A DNA stretch of 61,976 nucleotides from Desulfobulbus sp. Tol-SR (GTDB taxonomy: Bacteria; Desulfobacterota; Desulfobulbia; Desulfobulbales; Desulfocapsaceae), in the NCBI GenBank assembly GCA_000769715.1, contig JROS01000057.1:1-61976 (forward strand), given 5' to 3'. Positions 1 through 9,400 of this stretch are shown piece by piece (position 1 is the stretch's first letter; each line of letters opens with the position of its first letter). Made by a program: the position numbers and the translations under genes. The notes beneath the pieces were generated by a model. It was given only the letters and a program-made list of their open reading frames with translations. It did no database searches and was not told the DNA's origin.

Positions 1-113
1 CGGCGCAACAGCGGATCGTTGTCGACGAAGTCCTTGACCGCCCGTCGTTCGGCGGCCAGTTCCTTCTGTACGCTGCTGAGGAAGATGAGGGATTTGCTCA
101 TTGATGCGGCCAT
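1..113 (-). CDS. DUF4062-type protein, N-terminal fragment cut by window edge
   Basis: The ATG lies at 113-111, two bases after the brxC stop, so this gene is almost certainly co-transcribed and translationally coupled with the BREX genes. Only about 37 residues are visible. They include the run SLIFLSSVQKELAAERRAV, which resembles the first strand and helix of DUF4062 proteins, often the N-terminal part of larger ATP-binding or AlbA-like regulators. The position after brxC is where many BREX operons carry pglX; this start does not look like an adenine methyltransferase, but most of the gene is outside the window. The family call rests on this short N-terminus only. Confidence 0.6.
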   Translation of the reverse strand, partial: MAASMSKSLIFLSSVQKELAAERRAVKDFVDNDPLLR

Positions 114-115
114 AG

Positions 116-3100
116 TTACTCGGTCCCCATCTCCTTCCAGGTGATGCGGAGATGTTCGGCCGGCGATACCCGATGGCGCAATTTTTTCAGTTCAGCCACC
201 AGCAAATCGATTTGATCGGCTGAGGTAAAAACCTTGGGGACAACGATGACTTCGGTTGTGGTGGCATAGGGCTTTTTCGGCGGTGGCTCGTTAGTGGTAG
301 GTGCCGGATCGGGGTCGGGGTCAACCTCCACCTTGTGGGCGGAATCACGGTGCGCGGCTGCCTTGCGCCCCAACTGGGCAGATAGGTCACGAAGCCGATG
401 GTTGAGTGAAAAGTCGTGGCTGAGCAATTTCTTCAGACCATCCAGGTCTGGAGCAACCAGGATAGCCAGTCGATTGATTTCCTCACTGAACCAGACTTTT
501 TCATCCTCTTTCAGATCCGACCAGTCGGCGCTTGCCTGCCAGCGGGACAATTCCTCCTGAGCGAGGTCGGTCTGTTGCCGGGTCAGTTTGGTGGTGGTGT
601 CGGCCACCAACCGGTCGATCTCGGCGGCAGCATTCCCTAGGGAGGCGGTTTCCTCGAAAAAGCATTCCCTGCCAAGGATATCAGTCACTACGACAAGTTG
701 TTCGGCGGCTGCCTGTTTCAACTGGGCAGGCAGACCGGAATCGGGCAGGGCTTCGATCTCGGTGCGCAACCGGTGCAGGTGTCTGAGTTGCTCGCGTAAA
801 CCGTTGTCCAGGGATTTTTTGAGTTTCCGCGCCCAGACCAGGGCATAGTAGAACGGGCTCTCCGCCCCGCCAAGGCGGTTGACCACATCGGATCCATCGC
901 CGCTGACCACCTCGGTCAGATCGTTGGCAAGGTTTTCAGCCTTCTCGATGAGCGCTGCTTCCTCCAGGCCGAGCGCGCGCAGATCAACGGCCAGCGGACC
1001 AAAGGTGGATTGGTAGCCGGGAAAATGCTTTTTGGCGACGGTGGCCACCTCATCCTCAAGCGGCAGGACATTTTCTCCCGTGAGATCGCAGAGGCGTTCG
1101 CTGGCCCGCATCAGTGCTTCCGGGTCAGGCCGTTCCATGCGCAGGGCCACGCCGCCGGCACCAAAGGCCCGGTTGGAGGCAAAGGCCGCCAGGGTATCGT
1201 CGTTTTTCACCATATGATACTGGCCAGCCAGGCGCAGCTTGATTTCACCCCCGAGAAAAGCGGCGGCCAGAAGGTAGCGGGTAGTATCCTTGGACCAGCC
1301 AAAGGGCGGGTCGGAAAAGCGATCCAGCAGGCGACGGCCCTCAACCTGGCCCTGCTGGCCGAGGTAATCCTTGATGGAAACCAGGGCTCTGTGATCGGCC
1401 TTGATCTGGGCACGGCCACCAATCCGGCTGACCAGGGCCAACGGGTCTTCGCTGGAGGTGATCCGGTCCATCGGGGTTTTGAGGAATTTTTCGGCCAGGT
1501 TGGAATCGGCCTGATGGGCGGCTTCCCCATAGCGGTCAAAGACCCGACCCGCAGCCTCGGCAAGAAAATTCCGCGCCGCCTGCTGTACATCTGGTCCGCT
1601 CACCGCGACCGGCTGACAAGCACCATGGGCGACAAACGATCCGGCGGCCAGGGCGGCCAGGAGCTTGCGTTCAGCGTCCATGGCAGTGCGATCGAACCGT
1701 TCGGCAACGATACGGATGAATTCCTGGGTTTCCGGGTCGGCGGCGGACCGGTGCTGCTCAAGGAACTTGTGGCAACGAACCATGGTCACCGCCAGTTGAT
1801 CGATTTCGGGCTCGGAACGGGCGAGGAGAAAGATGGTGGCCCGATCATGACTGGAGCGGGAGTCGTTTTCCCGTTCGCTGCGCACAGCCTCGTACCGCTC
1901 ACTGGGCACAAACTCGACATGGATTTGAATGGCCTCTTTTTCTCCTTCCAAGGAGGAAGGCTGCCCATTGATCATCACTTTCAGGCCGGCGGTCACCGGA
2001 CGGACGCCGTTCAGCCGAGCCGACGGCAACGGTTTGAAGATCGCGCGCAACACGCTGTTGGTCTCCGCCCGCAGGTCCGCCTGCCGGTATTCGATCTGGT
2101 CGAACTGCTTCTGCAGGGTGATGGCGGCCTGGGTGAGAAAACGGAGGCCGCCGTTCTTTTCGCCCAGGGGAACCATGCCGTCCTTGAGTAGGGCCGCCAC
2201 CGCCGCCTCGACCTCGTCCCGACAAGAGGGAGAACTCACAGAGGGTTGCAGGAGTGCGGCAATGTTCCGGGTGGTGACCGGCAGATTTTCCAGGATCTGC
2301 AGCACCGCGATCGATTTGGCAATTTCAAGATAAAGGGGTTGGTTGGGGAAACGATCGGCTACGCTTTTCACGCCTTCGACGATGTAGCCGTAGCTGCTCT
2401 GAATATCCCGGCGCAGCGAGTTGTAGAAGGTGACGGTATTGGCCAGGGTGCCCAGAGGGGTATCGGCGAGGCGATCCTGGTGGTCAATCCGTTCGACCAG
2501 GACCTCCTGCAGCACCTTGATGGCGGAGCGCAATCCCAGCCCGCCGGTTTTGCGTGCCAGTCGCCCGAGGAGTTGGAGTAGAATCTCGAAATGGGCAGGA
2601 AGAAAGGGATACAGATCGATGAAGGTCTTCCGGTCCAAAGGTGCTTCGTAGACCCCGCCGTCCTGAAGTTGGGTGGCGGTGCGCAGCGAGGCGCCGCTCG
2701 TCTCGAAGAGGGTGGTCAGTTCTTTTTCACCGGTTGCCGATTTGGTGAGTAGGCGCCGGTGGCAGATCTCCTTGATGTCGCTGGCCTCCAGATGCACCTG
2801 GATTGGAAAGCGGTCTTTCAGTTTGAACAGACCCGGTGCGTTGAGCATGGCGGTGGGGTTGTCCTCGGTCAGGGTCTGCTGGGCAGTGGCAAAAAGCCAG
2901 ACCGTACCGTTGCCGATCTGTTTGAGATTTTTCGCCAGGCCATCGAGGTTGAGGATGAGGTTGGGCTTGGCCGAGACATACTGGCCGACCTCGTCAATGA
3001 TGAAGAGGATGGTCTTCTTGCCGGACTTGCGGCGGATCAGCTCGACCATCTCCTCGGCGCGCTTCACCTCGGACTTGCTGACATGCAGGGTCAGATTCTG

Positions 3101-3787
3101 AAAATCTTCCGGGGAGGAAAAGAGCTTGGGGTAAAATTCGGCCGCCAGACGGGCGGCAATCGGGATAGCCACCAGGGGTTGATTGCGGGCTTCGGCCCAG
3201 TCAATGCCGTCCAGTTCCTCCCTGGCCCTGGTCAGAAAGGCGTCCAGGCGGCCCTCGATCTCCAGCATCCGTTCCAGTTCCGCCACCTTGAGATCTTCCG
3301 AATAGCCGGCCCATTGCAGCACCTTGAGGTACAGGACCGTGGAGATGTCTTCCATCGATGCCCCGGCCAGCATCTCACTGGCCAGATCAAGGAAGATGAC
3401 CGCTGCATCATAGGTGGTGGAAACCTGGTTGAAGAGGGCCCGGGTGGAGGCGGTTCTGAGTTGATTCTGCAGGAGTTTGAGAAAGCTGTCGCCGCCGACC
3501 AGCATCGATCGGTCCAGAGCAAAGCCCAGGTATTTGGTGAAGGAGCTTTTACCCGACCCGTAGAAGCCGGAAACCCACACCCCGATTTCGTGACCGCCGC
3601 CCCCCTGCTGGGCCATCTGCATTTTTTTCAGCAGGTCGGCAAAACTTTCCTCGATATGGTCGGTGACCACATACTCGGAGATTTCCGCCCGGATCTGCTC
3701 ATCGGTGCGGTTCTGATAGGTGATAACTTTCTCGATGGGGCGGTTGAGCGCCCGGGTCGAGTCAAAGAGATCGAGTATCTTGGTCAT
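116..3787 (-). CDS. brxC: BREX system P-loop ATPase BrxC
   Basis: A 1223-residue protein, the usual size for BrxC, the large ATPase of BREX phage-exclusion systems. Walker A is GFYGSGKS at residues 74-81, and a Walker B-like ILFIIDEVGQ sits near residues 260-269. The start region with TRALNRPIEKVI and the GFYGSGKSSF motif is characteristic of BrxC/PglY. The C-terminal third is coiled-coil-like and ends in a proline-rich linker (about residues 1155-1175) and a short basic tail. It lies 15 bases after brxB and 2 bases before the DUF4062-type gene. In known BREX systems BrxC is essential for defence and works with PglZ and the methyltransferase PglX; neither is inside this window. Confidence 0.93.
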   Translation of the reverse strand: MTKILDLFDSTRALNRPIEKVITYQNRTDEQIRAEISEYVVTDHIEESFADLLKKMQMAQQGGGGHEIGVWVSGFYGSGKSSFTKYLGFALDRSMLVGGDSFLKLLQNQLRTASTRALFNQVSTTYDAAVIFLDLASEMLAGASMEDISTVLYLKVLQWAGYSEDLKVAELERMLEIEGRLDAFLTRAREELDGIDWAEARNQPLVAIPIAARLAAEFYPKLFSSPEDFQNLTLHVSKSEVKRAEEMVELIRRKSGKKTILFIIDEVGQYVSAKPNLILNLDGLAKNLKQIGNGTVWLFATAQQTLTEDNPTAMLNAPGLFKLKDRFPIQVHLEASDIKEICHRRLLTKSATGEKELTTLFETSGASLRTATQLQDGGVYEAPLDRKTFIDLYPFLPAHFEILLQLLGRLARKTGGLGLRSAIKVLQEVLVERIDHQDRLADTPLGTLANTVTFYNSLRRDIQSSYGYIVEGVKSVADRFPNQPLYLEIAKSIAVLQILENLPVTTRNIAALLQPSVSSPSCRDEVEAAVAALLKDGMVPLGEKNGGLRFLTQAAITLQKQFDQIEYRQADLRAETNSVLRAIFKPLPSARLNGVRPVTAGLKVMINGQPSSLEGEKEAIQIHVEFVPSERYEAVRSERENDSRSSHDRATIFLLARSEPEIDQLAVTMVRCHKFLEQHRSAADPETQEFIRIVAERFDRTAMDAERKLLAALAAGSFVAHGACQPVAVSGPDVQQAARNFLAEAAGRVFDRYGEAAHQADSNLAEKFLKTPMDRITSSEDPLALVSRIGGRAQIKADHRALVSIKDYLGQQGQVEGRRLLDRFSDPPFGWSKDTTRYLLAAAFLGGEIKLRLAGQYHMVKNDDTLAAFASNRAFGAGGVALRMERPDPEALMRASERLCDLTGENVLPLEDEVATVAKKHFPGYQSTFGPLAVDLRALGLEEAALIEKAENLANDLTEVVSGDGSDVVNRLGGAESPFYYALVWARKLKKSLDNGLREQLRHLHRLRTEIEALPDSGLPAQLKQAAAEQLVVVTDILGRECFFEETASLGNAAAEIDRLVADTTTKLTRQQTDLAQEELSRWQASADWSDLKEDEKVWFSEEINRLAILVAPDLDGLKKLLSHDFSLNHRLRDLSAQLGRKAAAHRDSAHKVEVDPDPDPAPTTNEPPPKKPYATTTEVIVVPKVFTSADQIDLLVAELKKLRHRVSPAEHLRITWKEMGTE

Positions 3788-3802
3788 GAGAAGGATTCCT
3801 TG

Positions 3803-4402
3803 TCAGCCGATATGTTCGGAACGGTAATTGGGGTCAGCGGGATAGAATTCGAGAAAACGGAGGCTGGTTTTACCCTCCCGCTTGCCGGGGTAGAGGACGA
3901 TGATGGGGCAACGGATCATGCCCTGGAGTTGGGCCTCGATGCTGTTGATCCGCAGGTAGGGGTGGAGGGCTTCCAGATCGGTCAGCAGCAACAGGCCGCC
4001 AGGGGTTGAGGCGGCTTCGTCGATCTTTACCTTGAGCAGATCGGTCAGGCGGCTTCCTTCGGTCAGGGCCTTGGCCAGGGTTTTGTTGATTTCACGAAAA
4101 TCAATTGGTGTGTTTTTCGTCTCGGCCTGCTTGAGGAGCATCTTTTCGCCGAGCAGCCACTGCCTGCGGAGCGGGTGCGTGCGCAGGATACTGTTCACCG
4201 CTTCCGCCATGGACACGGTAACCGCGGCCCATCCCTGGTTGGCCAAGGTTGCAATCCAGGCGCGGGTCTGGCGTTTGACGGCGAGGATTTCGTGTACCGG
4301 AAAAACCAGGTAATAGATGGGGTCCGAGCCGGTGCTTTCCAATCGCCGCCCCTGGCCCAGGCGCAGGCAGATTTCGGCGAACTTATCTTTGAGTGATTGC
4401 AT
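3803..4402 (-). CDS. brxB: BREX protein BrxB (DUF1788)
   Basis: A 199-residue protein of the BrxB/DUF1788 family. Supporting features are its size, the central YYLVFPVHEIL segment and a C-terminal PIIVLYPGKREG-like stretch, all typical of the family. Its position between brxA and brxC is the conserved BREX order. The first 20 bases overlap the 3' end of brxA, which indicates coupled translation. It has no recognised catalytic motif; in published BREX systems it is needed for defence, but its biochemical role is not established. The start ATG at 4402 lies inside the end of brxA and is the first in frame. Confidence 0.88.
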   Translation of the reverse strand: MQSLKDKFAEICLRLGQGRRLESTGSDPIYYLVFPVHEILAVKRQTRAWIATLANQGWAAVTVSMAEAVNSILRTHPLRRQWLLGEKMLLKQAETKNTPIDFREINKTLAKALTEGSRLTDLLKVKIDEAASTPGGLLLLTDLEALHPYLRINSIEAQLQGMIRCPIIVLYPGKREGKTSLRFLEFYPADPNYRSEHIG

Positions 4403-5171
4403 CGAGGCATTCTCCCATAGTGCGGTATTTCCAGGAAATCTGGACGAGGTCAGCGCTGGTTTGGATGAGGAGGTGGCCGTCGTGGCCGAGATTTTTCAAG
4501 AGGCGAATGACATCCTGCGCTTCCAGTCCGAAGAGCCGCCAATCCTCGTGCTGGATCAGTCCCATGTCGCTTGTGCCGGCAAAATGGAGGTCATGGGCCA
4601 GGTAGAGCGTGACTTCGAGACGGATGGCGAACCGTTGGATGGGTCGATTCTTGCCCCGATTGTTGGCAAGGAGGCCAAAATCATGGCAACAGCCCATGAG
4701 GCGAGCGGCCATGATATTTCTCGTTGAATCGGACCAACGCTTTTCCATTCGGCCGTTGTCGAGGGCGCGGAGAATAAATTTTTCTGCCTCCTCTTTGCCA
4801 AGCGACAGGGTGCCGGTGCTGTATTTTGGCCAGTAGCATTCGATTACAAAATCCTTGAAAATACGCTGCGCTCGGGCCGTTTGCAGGAAGAAGAGTTGCA
4901 CAAGGGCATCCTGGGAAACACGATGATCGAGAAGGACTTTCAAGCGGGAAGCCACCTCGCCACCATCGGCAAGGAACCGAGGCGCAAACATCTCAATGAC
5001 TATATTGCGGGCTCGTCGGGCCGTTGCCCGTGAGAAAAGCCCCTCCTTGATGGCGCGATCAGCAAGGTGTGCAGGGAGCATACCCGGCTCCCACAGGCGA
5101 AGCAGTGCCAGTGCTTCCGGGATCATTCCCAGGCCGGCCTGCAATTGGGTGGTGTATCGCTGATCCTCCAT
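4383..5171 (-). CDS. brxA: BREX protein BrxA (DUF1819)
   Basis: A 262-residue BrxA-family (DUF1819) protein. In other systems BrxA is a small DNA-binding helical protein of the BREX complex. I chose the ATG at 5171, two bases after the stop of brxE. A longer in-frame start at 5201 would overlap brxE and adds residues not expected for the family. The first part (RYTTQLQAGLGMIPEALALL, then a helix-rich REGLFS-type segment) fits BrxA. Its end overlaps brxB by 20 bases, so E-A-B-C read as one transcription unit. Confidence 0.88.
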   Translation of the reverse strand: MEDQRYTTQLQAGLGMIPEALALLRLWEPGMLPAHLADRAIKEGLFSRATARRARNIVIEMFAPRFLADGGEVASRLKVLLDHRVSQDALVQLFFLQTARAQRIFKDFVIECYWPKYSTGTLSLGKEEAEKFILRALDNGRMEKRWSDSTRNIMAARLMGCCHDFGLLANNRGKNRPIQRFAIRLEVTLYLAHDLHFAGTSDMGLIQHEDWRLFGLEAQDVIRLLKNLGHDGHLLIQTSADLVQISWKYRTMGECLDAITQR

Positions 5172-5173
5172 TG

Positions 5174-5683
5174 CTACTCCGCGGCAAAATAAGGAAAGCA
5201 ACGAATACCATCCTGAAAGGCCGAGATATAATGGGCTGCGACTTCCTTGACCGAGGTGGATGTGAAAATTTTTCTGGCAACACCAACCTGAACCGGCCCT
5301 TCGGGAGCTTTCACCAAACAGTCGGCCATCGTTTTGAGCGACTCCATGGCCTCGTCTGGCGAGTTGATAAACGTAATGACCTCATCCCAATCCATCTGTT
5401 CATACATATGCTCGAGATGATCTTCCAGCGCAGGCGGCAATCGGAAGAGATGATAATTGCCGACCCGACCCATAGCCTTATCATGGACACTGCACGCAGC
5501 TTCGGTGGAGGAACGCAATCCTGCCAATCGGGCTGTGCGTGGAAAAGTCGTTTCCAGAAACCGCAGGCCGGTTACATCAAGAAAATTGCAGTCCCACCAG
5601 CCAGCCTGATTGGCCTGGCCGAGATAGGCGACAACCAATCGCATTTGAGCGAATTGATAAGGAATGATCAGTTGTCTCGTCAA
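5174..5683 (-). CDS. brxE: BrxE-family BREX protein
   Basis: A 169-residue protein beginning with a TTG codon at 5683, with a GGGGA-type ribosome site about five bases before it. An internal ATG at 5644 is the alternative start. The segment MRLVVAYLGQ followed by GWWDCNFLD matches the BrxE family, which is known mainly from the BREX subtype ordered brxE-brxA-brxB-brxC. The molecular role of BrxE is unknown. Being first in the E-A-B-C run, it supports a type 6-like assignment, which would need pglX, pglZ, brxD and brxHI beyond the left edge to confirm. Confidence 0.75.
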   Translation of the reverse strand: MTRQLIIPYQFAQMRLVVAYLGQANQAGWWDCNFLDVTGLRFLETTFPRTARLAGLRSSTEAACSVHDKAMGRVGNYHLFRLPPALEDHLEHMYEQMDWDEVITFINSPDEAMESLKTMADCLVKAPEGPVQVGVARKIFTSTSVKEVAAHYISAFQDGIRCFPYFAAE

Positions 5684-5761
5684 AATTTCCCCGCAAGATG
5701 AATTACTTGACTTATTTAAAACTTCAATTTGCAGGCAGCTTCTTGTCTAAAATCGAAATCA

Positions 5762-6058
5762 TCAATCAGACTCTGGCTTGTGTTGTCCCTTTTCAACCTC
5801 CTGGCTGATGAACTTGACGAACCGACCAATTTCGATAGCCTTCCACACTGTCCGATCAACAACACCAGCGGAGATTCCTGTCGATACCTTCAAGGTCACC
5901 GCAGATTTGGCGTCGATCTAACCTGAAAGGTGGGCGAATATTTTCTCGGCGATCTTCTTCGCTTCGCGCCCGATGATGGTTACTGCCGGCAATTTGATTT
6001 TTCGACTGTGGTATACCCTCTTTTCTTTACCAAACGCACTAACCTCAATTTTACTCAC
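5762..6058 (-). pseudogene. 98-codon small ORF with in-frame amber codon at codon 47
   Basis: Reading from GTG at 6058, the frame is open for 46 codons, meets TAG at 5920-5918, and then stays open in the same frame for 51 more codons to TGA at 5764-5762. Both halves look protein-like: the first contains KIKLPAVTIIGREAKKIAEK and the second contains VSTGISAGVVDRTVWKAIE. The GTG start overlaps the stop of the preceding small ORF by four bases (GTGA), typical of coupled genes. The most economical reading is a gene broken by one nonsense mutation. Stop-codon readthrough is possible but unsupported. I do not recognise the family. It lies 78 bases upstream of brxE on the same strand. Confidence 0.45.
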
Positions 6059-6192
6059 TGGAGTAATACAACTAACTGATGAGAAACAATGAAATCAAGG
6101 ATTGTTTGTATACCAGAAGCCTTTCTTCCGGTTCTCGTAAAAAGAATGCCACATTGTGATAGGCGATTCAGCTCGAGCCGATCTTGATTCAA
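6055..6192 (-). CDS. 45-residue hypothetical ORF, coupled to both neighbours
   Basis: A TTG-started 45-codon ORF. Its start overlaps the stop of the upstream 59-residue membrane protein (TTGA at 6192-6189), and its stop overlaps the GTG of the next ORF (GTGA at 6058-6055). Two successive 4-base overlaps are hard to obtain by chance and are the main reason to list it. The product has a basic centre (FTRTGRKASG) and a hydrophobic C-terminus (DFIVSHQLVVLLQ). I recognise no family. It could instead be the remnant of a longer gene, because the frame stays open upstream to 6261. Confidence 0.35.
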   Translation of the reverse strand: MNQDRLELNRLSQCGILFTRTGRKASGIQTILDFIVSHQLVVLLQ

Positions 6193-6368
6193 ACGAACAT
6201 CTCTTTGATCATACAAACGGAAAATAAAGTGATGATCGACAGCACCAAAAATACACCGCATCCGCTGTTGTTTTTCTTTACACTTCTCTCGCTTTCCTCG
6301 AGGATTACCATATCAATCGCATCGAACTCGCCGTCGCCATCGAGATCGGCAGGGTCATCGTCTCGCAT
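6189..6368 (-). CDS. 59-residue single-pass membrane protein with Ca2+-loop-like motif
   Basis: The start at 6368 is preceded by an excellent AGGAGG ribosome site six bases upstream, so this short ORF is likely translated. A longer in-frame start at 6419 would lack such a site. The N-terminus carries DLDGDGEFDAIDMVILEE, an EF-hand/dockerin-like acidic loop with the D-x-D-G-D spacing used to bind Ca2+. A polar linker (KKNNSGCG) follows, then one transmembrane segment (FLVLSIITLFSVCM). The acidic loop would probably sit on one face of the inner membrane. Function is unknown. It is followed with 4-base overlap by another tiny ORF and lies downstream of the large VIT-domain gene on the same strand. 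Confidence 0.65.
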   Translation of the reverse strand: MRDDDPADLDGDGEFDAIDMVILEESERSVKKNNSGCGVFLVLSIITLFSVCMIKEMFV

Positions 6369-6454
6369 GTTTCCCTCCTGAACAGTTCGGAAAGATTGGT
6401 CCTGCCGCCGAATCAGCACTTTGCGGACAATCCCCGGCGGCAGGTTCGAAAAAC

Positions 6455-9400
6455 TCAGGCGACTATCTCAACCTCCGCGCCATCCATGGCGAGTCTGGCC
6501 CATAGCAGATCAGGGCCGAGGGCAATTTTGAGCTCAGAGCGATCCGGAAAGCTGTACACAAGTACCATCGAATCCGATTCCACCTCAGCAGACTCCACCT
6601 TGTGGGGTTGACCGATCATCTTCTTGACCTGGTCGACGGACATCCCCTTGCGTAAGCAGTGCAACGTATTCGGAAGACTGAGGCCTTTCCGGCTTGAGGA
6701 CGTTTTGTCCCCCTGAATTACCACCTCACCGACCAGGAAGTCAGCACCGGATTCCTCGAGGCGAAGGGTCATAACTTGCCGCTGTTCATCCGGTCGGCAG
6801 TAGTTGGTGAAGACGTTGACGGTGACCGTACAGGGGCCGCACAGCCTCTGCTGATGCGATCCGAAATAATAGGTCTTGATCTGATACACCCCGGGGACGG
6901 CCCGGCGCAGGACATATTCTTCCGGCCCGTAGCCATCCCGGAAATCCCGGGACACCAGGCCGCCGATCGCCGTCAACTGGTTCGCGTAGTTGGCATGCTC
7001 TCCGGTCGGCTCGAAGACGTGAAGATCGATATCGGTGAGATCGGCATCCCAGGACATCGAGATCCGGACATCGAGATCGAGGACCTTGATCAGGCGCCGA
7101 TCGAAATGGCCGGGGGGAGCAATCCCGGCCAGGTTCGCCAGGCGGATCAGTCGGTTGAGTTCCATCAGGGCGATGATCTCGATCTCCGGGAACCGCTCCC
7201 AGGGGTTTATGACCACGGCATACAGCAGTTCCATCGCCCGGAGGACATCGTCGGTGGCGGCAGTGGCTTGCCACCGCTCGCCAAGGGCCAGGGCCAGGTC
7301 GCGATACGATTGCGGCTCGTCGTCGCGGAGGGCGAGAATCCGCTCGAACACCTCGATCGCCTGGTCCAGTTCTCCGGCCTGCTGCAGACGCCAGGCGTAC
7401 ATCCGCATCAGACTGACCTCATCGAAATCCATCTCCAGCAGGTTCGACAAGACCCGCAGACCGATCTCCCTTTCACCCATCCCAAGGAAATGGTCGGCAC
7501 AGTCGAAGAAGAAGGCGGGACTGGTGGCGTATTCCTGCCGCTGGTGGAGATATTGACGATACCCGTCTTCCGGGGTGCTCCTGATTTGCACGAGATACGG
7601 CGTATCGGGCGACCAGGCCATCAGGGTTGTGGTGGGGCGCTGCGGTTGTGGAACAACGTCCTGTTCGAAATCAGGCCATTCGTCTCCATCCGCCTGAAAC
7701 GAGGAGGGGGCACAACTCTCAAACGTATCGAAGGGCTCTGATCGCGAAAAACATACATCGCTTTCAAATACATCGGCGTCGGGAGCCGTTAAAAAACTGC
7801 GTTCAACCATCGGAGACTGGGCTGTTGCCGGTCGACGACGAGGTGCAGGCTTGGGCGGAGCCGGTTTATACTCCTTCTCCCACCACTCGATCCGTTTCTG
7901 CCACAGAGCGACAACCACCTCCAGATGGCCACTTGAGAGAACCTTCATCTCCTTGTCCCTGATCTCGTGGTGGCGGCGATACGCCGCCAGCATCTCCGGC
8001 CGCGATGCCGGCGGCTCGATGCCGTACTCGAGATACTGCTCGATGGTTTCCAGGACCAGCAGTGACGTCCCGGGGCTGACGACACCGTACTTCCTCGCCA
8101 GGATCAGGATCTCCTCGGACTGACTGCCCTGCAGGATCGACAGGTTCTGGATATGCCGGCCGGCCCACTGCCGGGCGAGGACCTCCCCCTGGTTCGCCTG
8201 CGCGGCATCGAGAGCGAGACGCTCGCCGGTGGAGAGGGTAACGGCGCCGCTCCGTCCGGTGAGATGGCCGAGGATGACCAGCCGGTCGCCCTGCACCGAG
8301 GTGGAGATATCGGCACACCCATCGATGGCGGCAATGGCGGGAACCGCCTGGAACTGGATCACCGCCGCCGCGGCCTTGTCGGCACCGGTCTGCAGCAGGT
8401 TGATGCAGGTCCCGCCGGTCCGCTCGGCCAGATGGCGCAGAAAGGCCGGGTTGTTCCGGACCTGACTGGTGCAGGTGAACACCCTGGTGCCCCCGATTCT
8501 CGGGAGACGGTCGTTGACGGTGGCCATCCCGTCGGTGAACAGCAACCAGGCCTCCGCATCCCAGGTGTCGGTCAGATCGAGCTGTGAAAAGTCGGTTGCC
8601 CCATCGTAGGGAAGTTCCTGCAGGTAACGGTACACGTCATCGGCTTGACCGTCCCGGACGCAAAACGTGGTGATGTTGTCGAGCCGGTTGCTGAAGACCC
8701 TGACTTCGACGGCGAGATTGCGCCAATGGGAAAACAGCACCTGGAGGAACTCGAGATCCCGACTCGTATCGATCCGGCTGCCCGAGGCGTCCCAGGCGAT
8801 GCCGATCTTGTTGGGCCGCCAGGCATGATTCGTGAACCGTTGCTTCACCAGATCACTGATACAGAAGAAGGTTTCCCCCTCCCCGGTGATCTCGACCATG
8901 GCGAGCCGCTCCGGCAGGTCCGGCAGGCGAATGAGGAGATCGTCCGTCGGCACCCCTCGGGTCAGTCGGGCCTCGGCCACCCACATGTTCTGCCAATGAG
9001 TGAGGTTCATATTGCCCTGGCCGCCGCTGATCGTGGGAACCACCGGGGTCTGGCGGACTTCGATCCGCAGCGATACCGCGTCGAGCTGTTGCGCATGCTG
9101 CAGCGGCAGGTGATAGCCGGCCTCGTTGCCCGACAGGGTCAGGTCGCTGGTGTAGGTGATGCTGACGGTGCGGGTCCCCCGGGCGGGGATCGGGTAGACC
9201 CGGGTGCGATAGACGTTGCCCCGGCTCTGTTCGACCAGGCCGGGATCGATGCCCTTGCGGATCTCGGCCTCGAAGATCTGCCGCGCCTCCTTTTTGGCGA
9301 CGATCACCCCGTCGACCATCAGGCCGTCGATATCGAGGGCATAGCCGCAGACGACGCCGTTGTCGGGCAGAGGGAAGGTCAGTTCCCCTTCCAGGACCCG

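Noticed and set aside
1010..2191. 393-codon plus-strand ORF opposite brxC
   Set aside because: It is antisense to the middle of brxC, has no ribosome site, and its product is Gly/His/Gln-rich like other shadow frames of GC-rich genes.
5729..5926. 65-codon plus-strand ORF before brxE
   Set aside because: It is opposite the amber-interrupted small ORF, with no ribosome site; the minus-strand reading is more protein-like.
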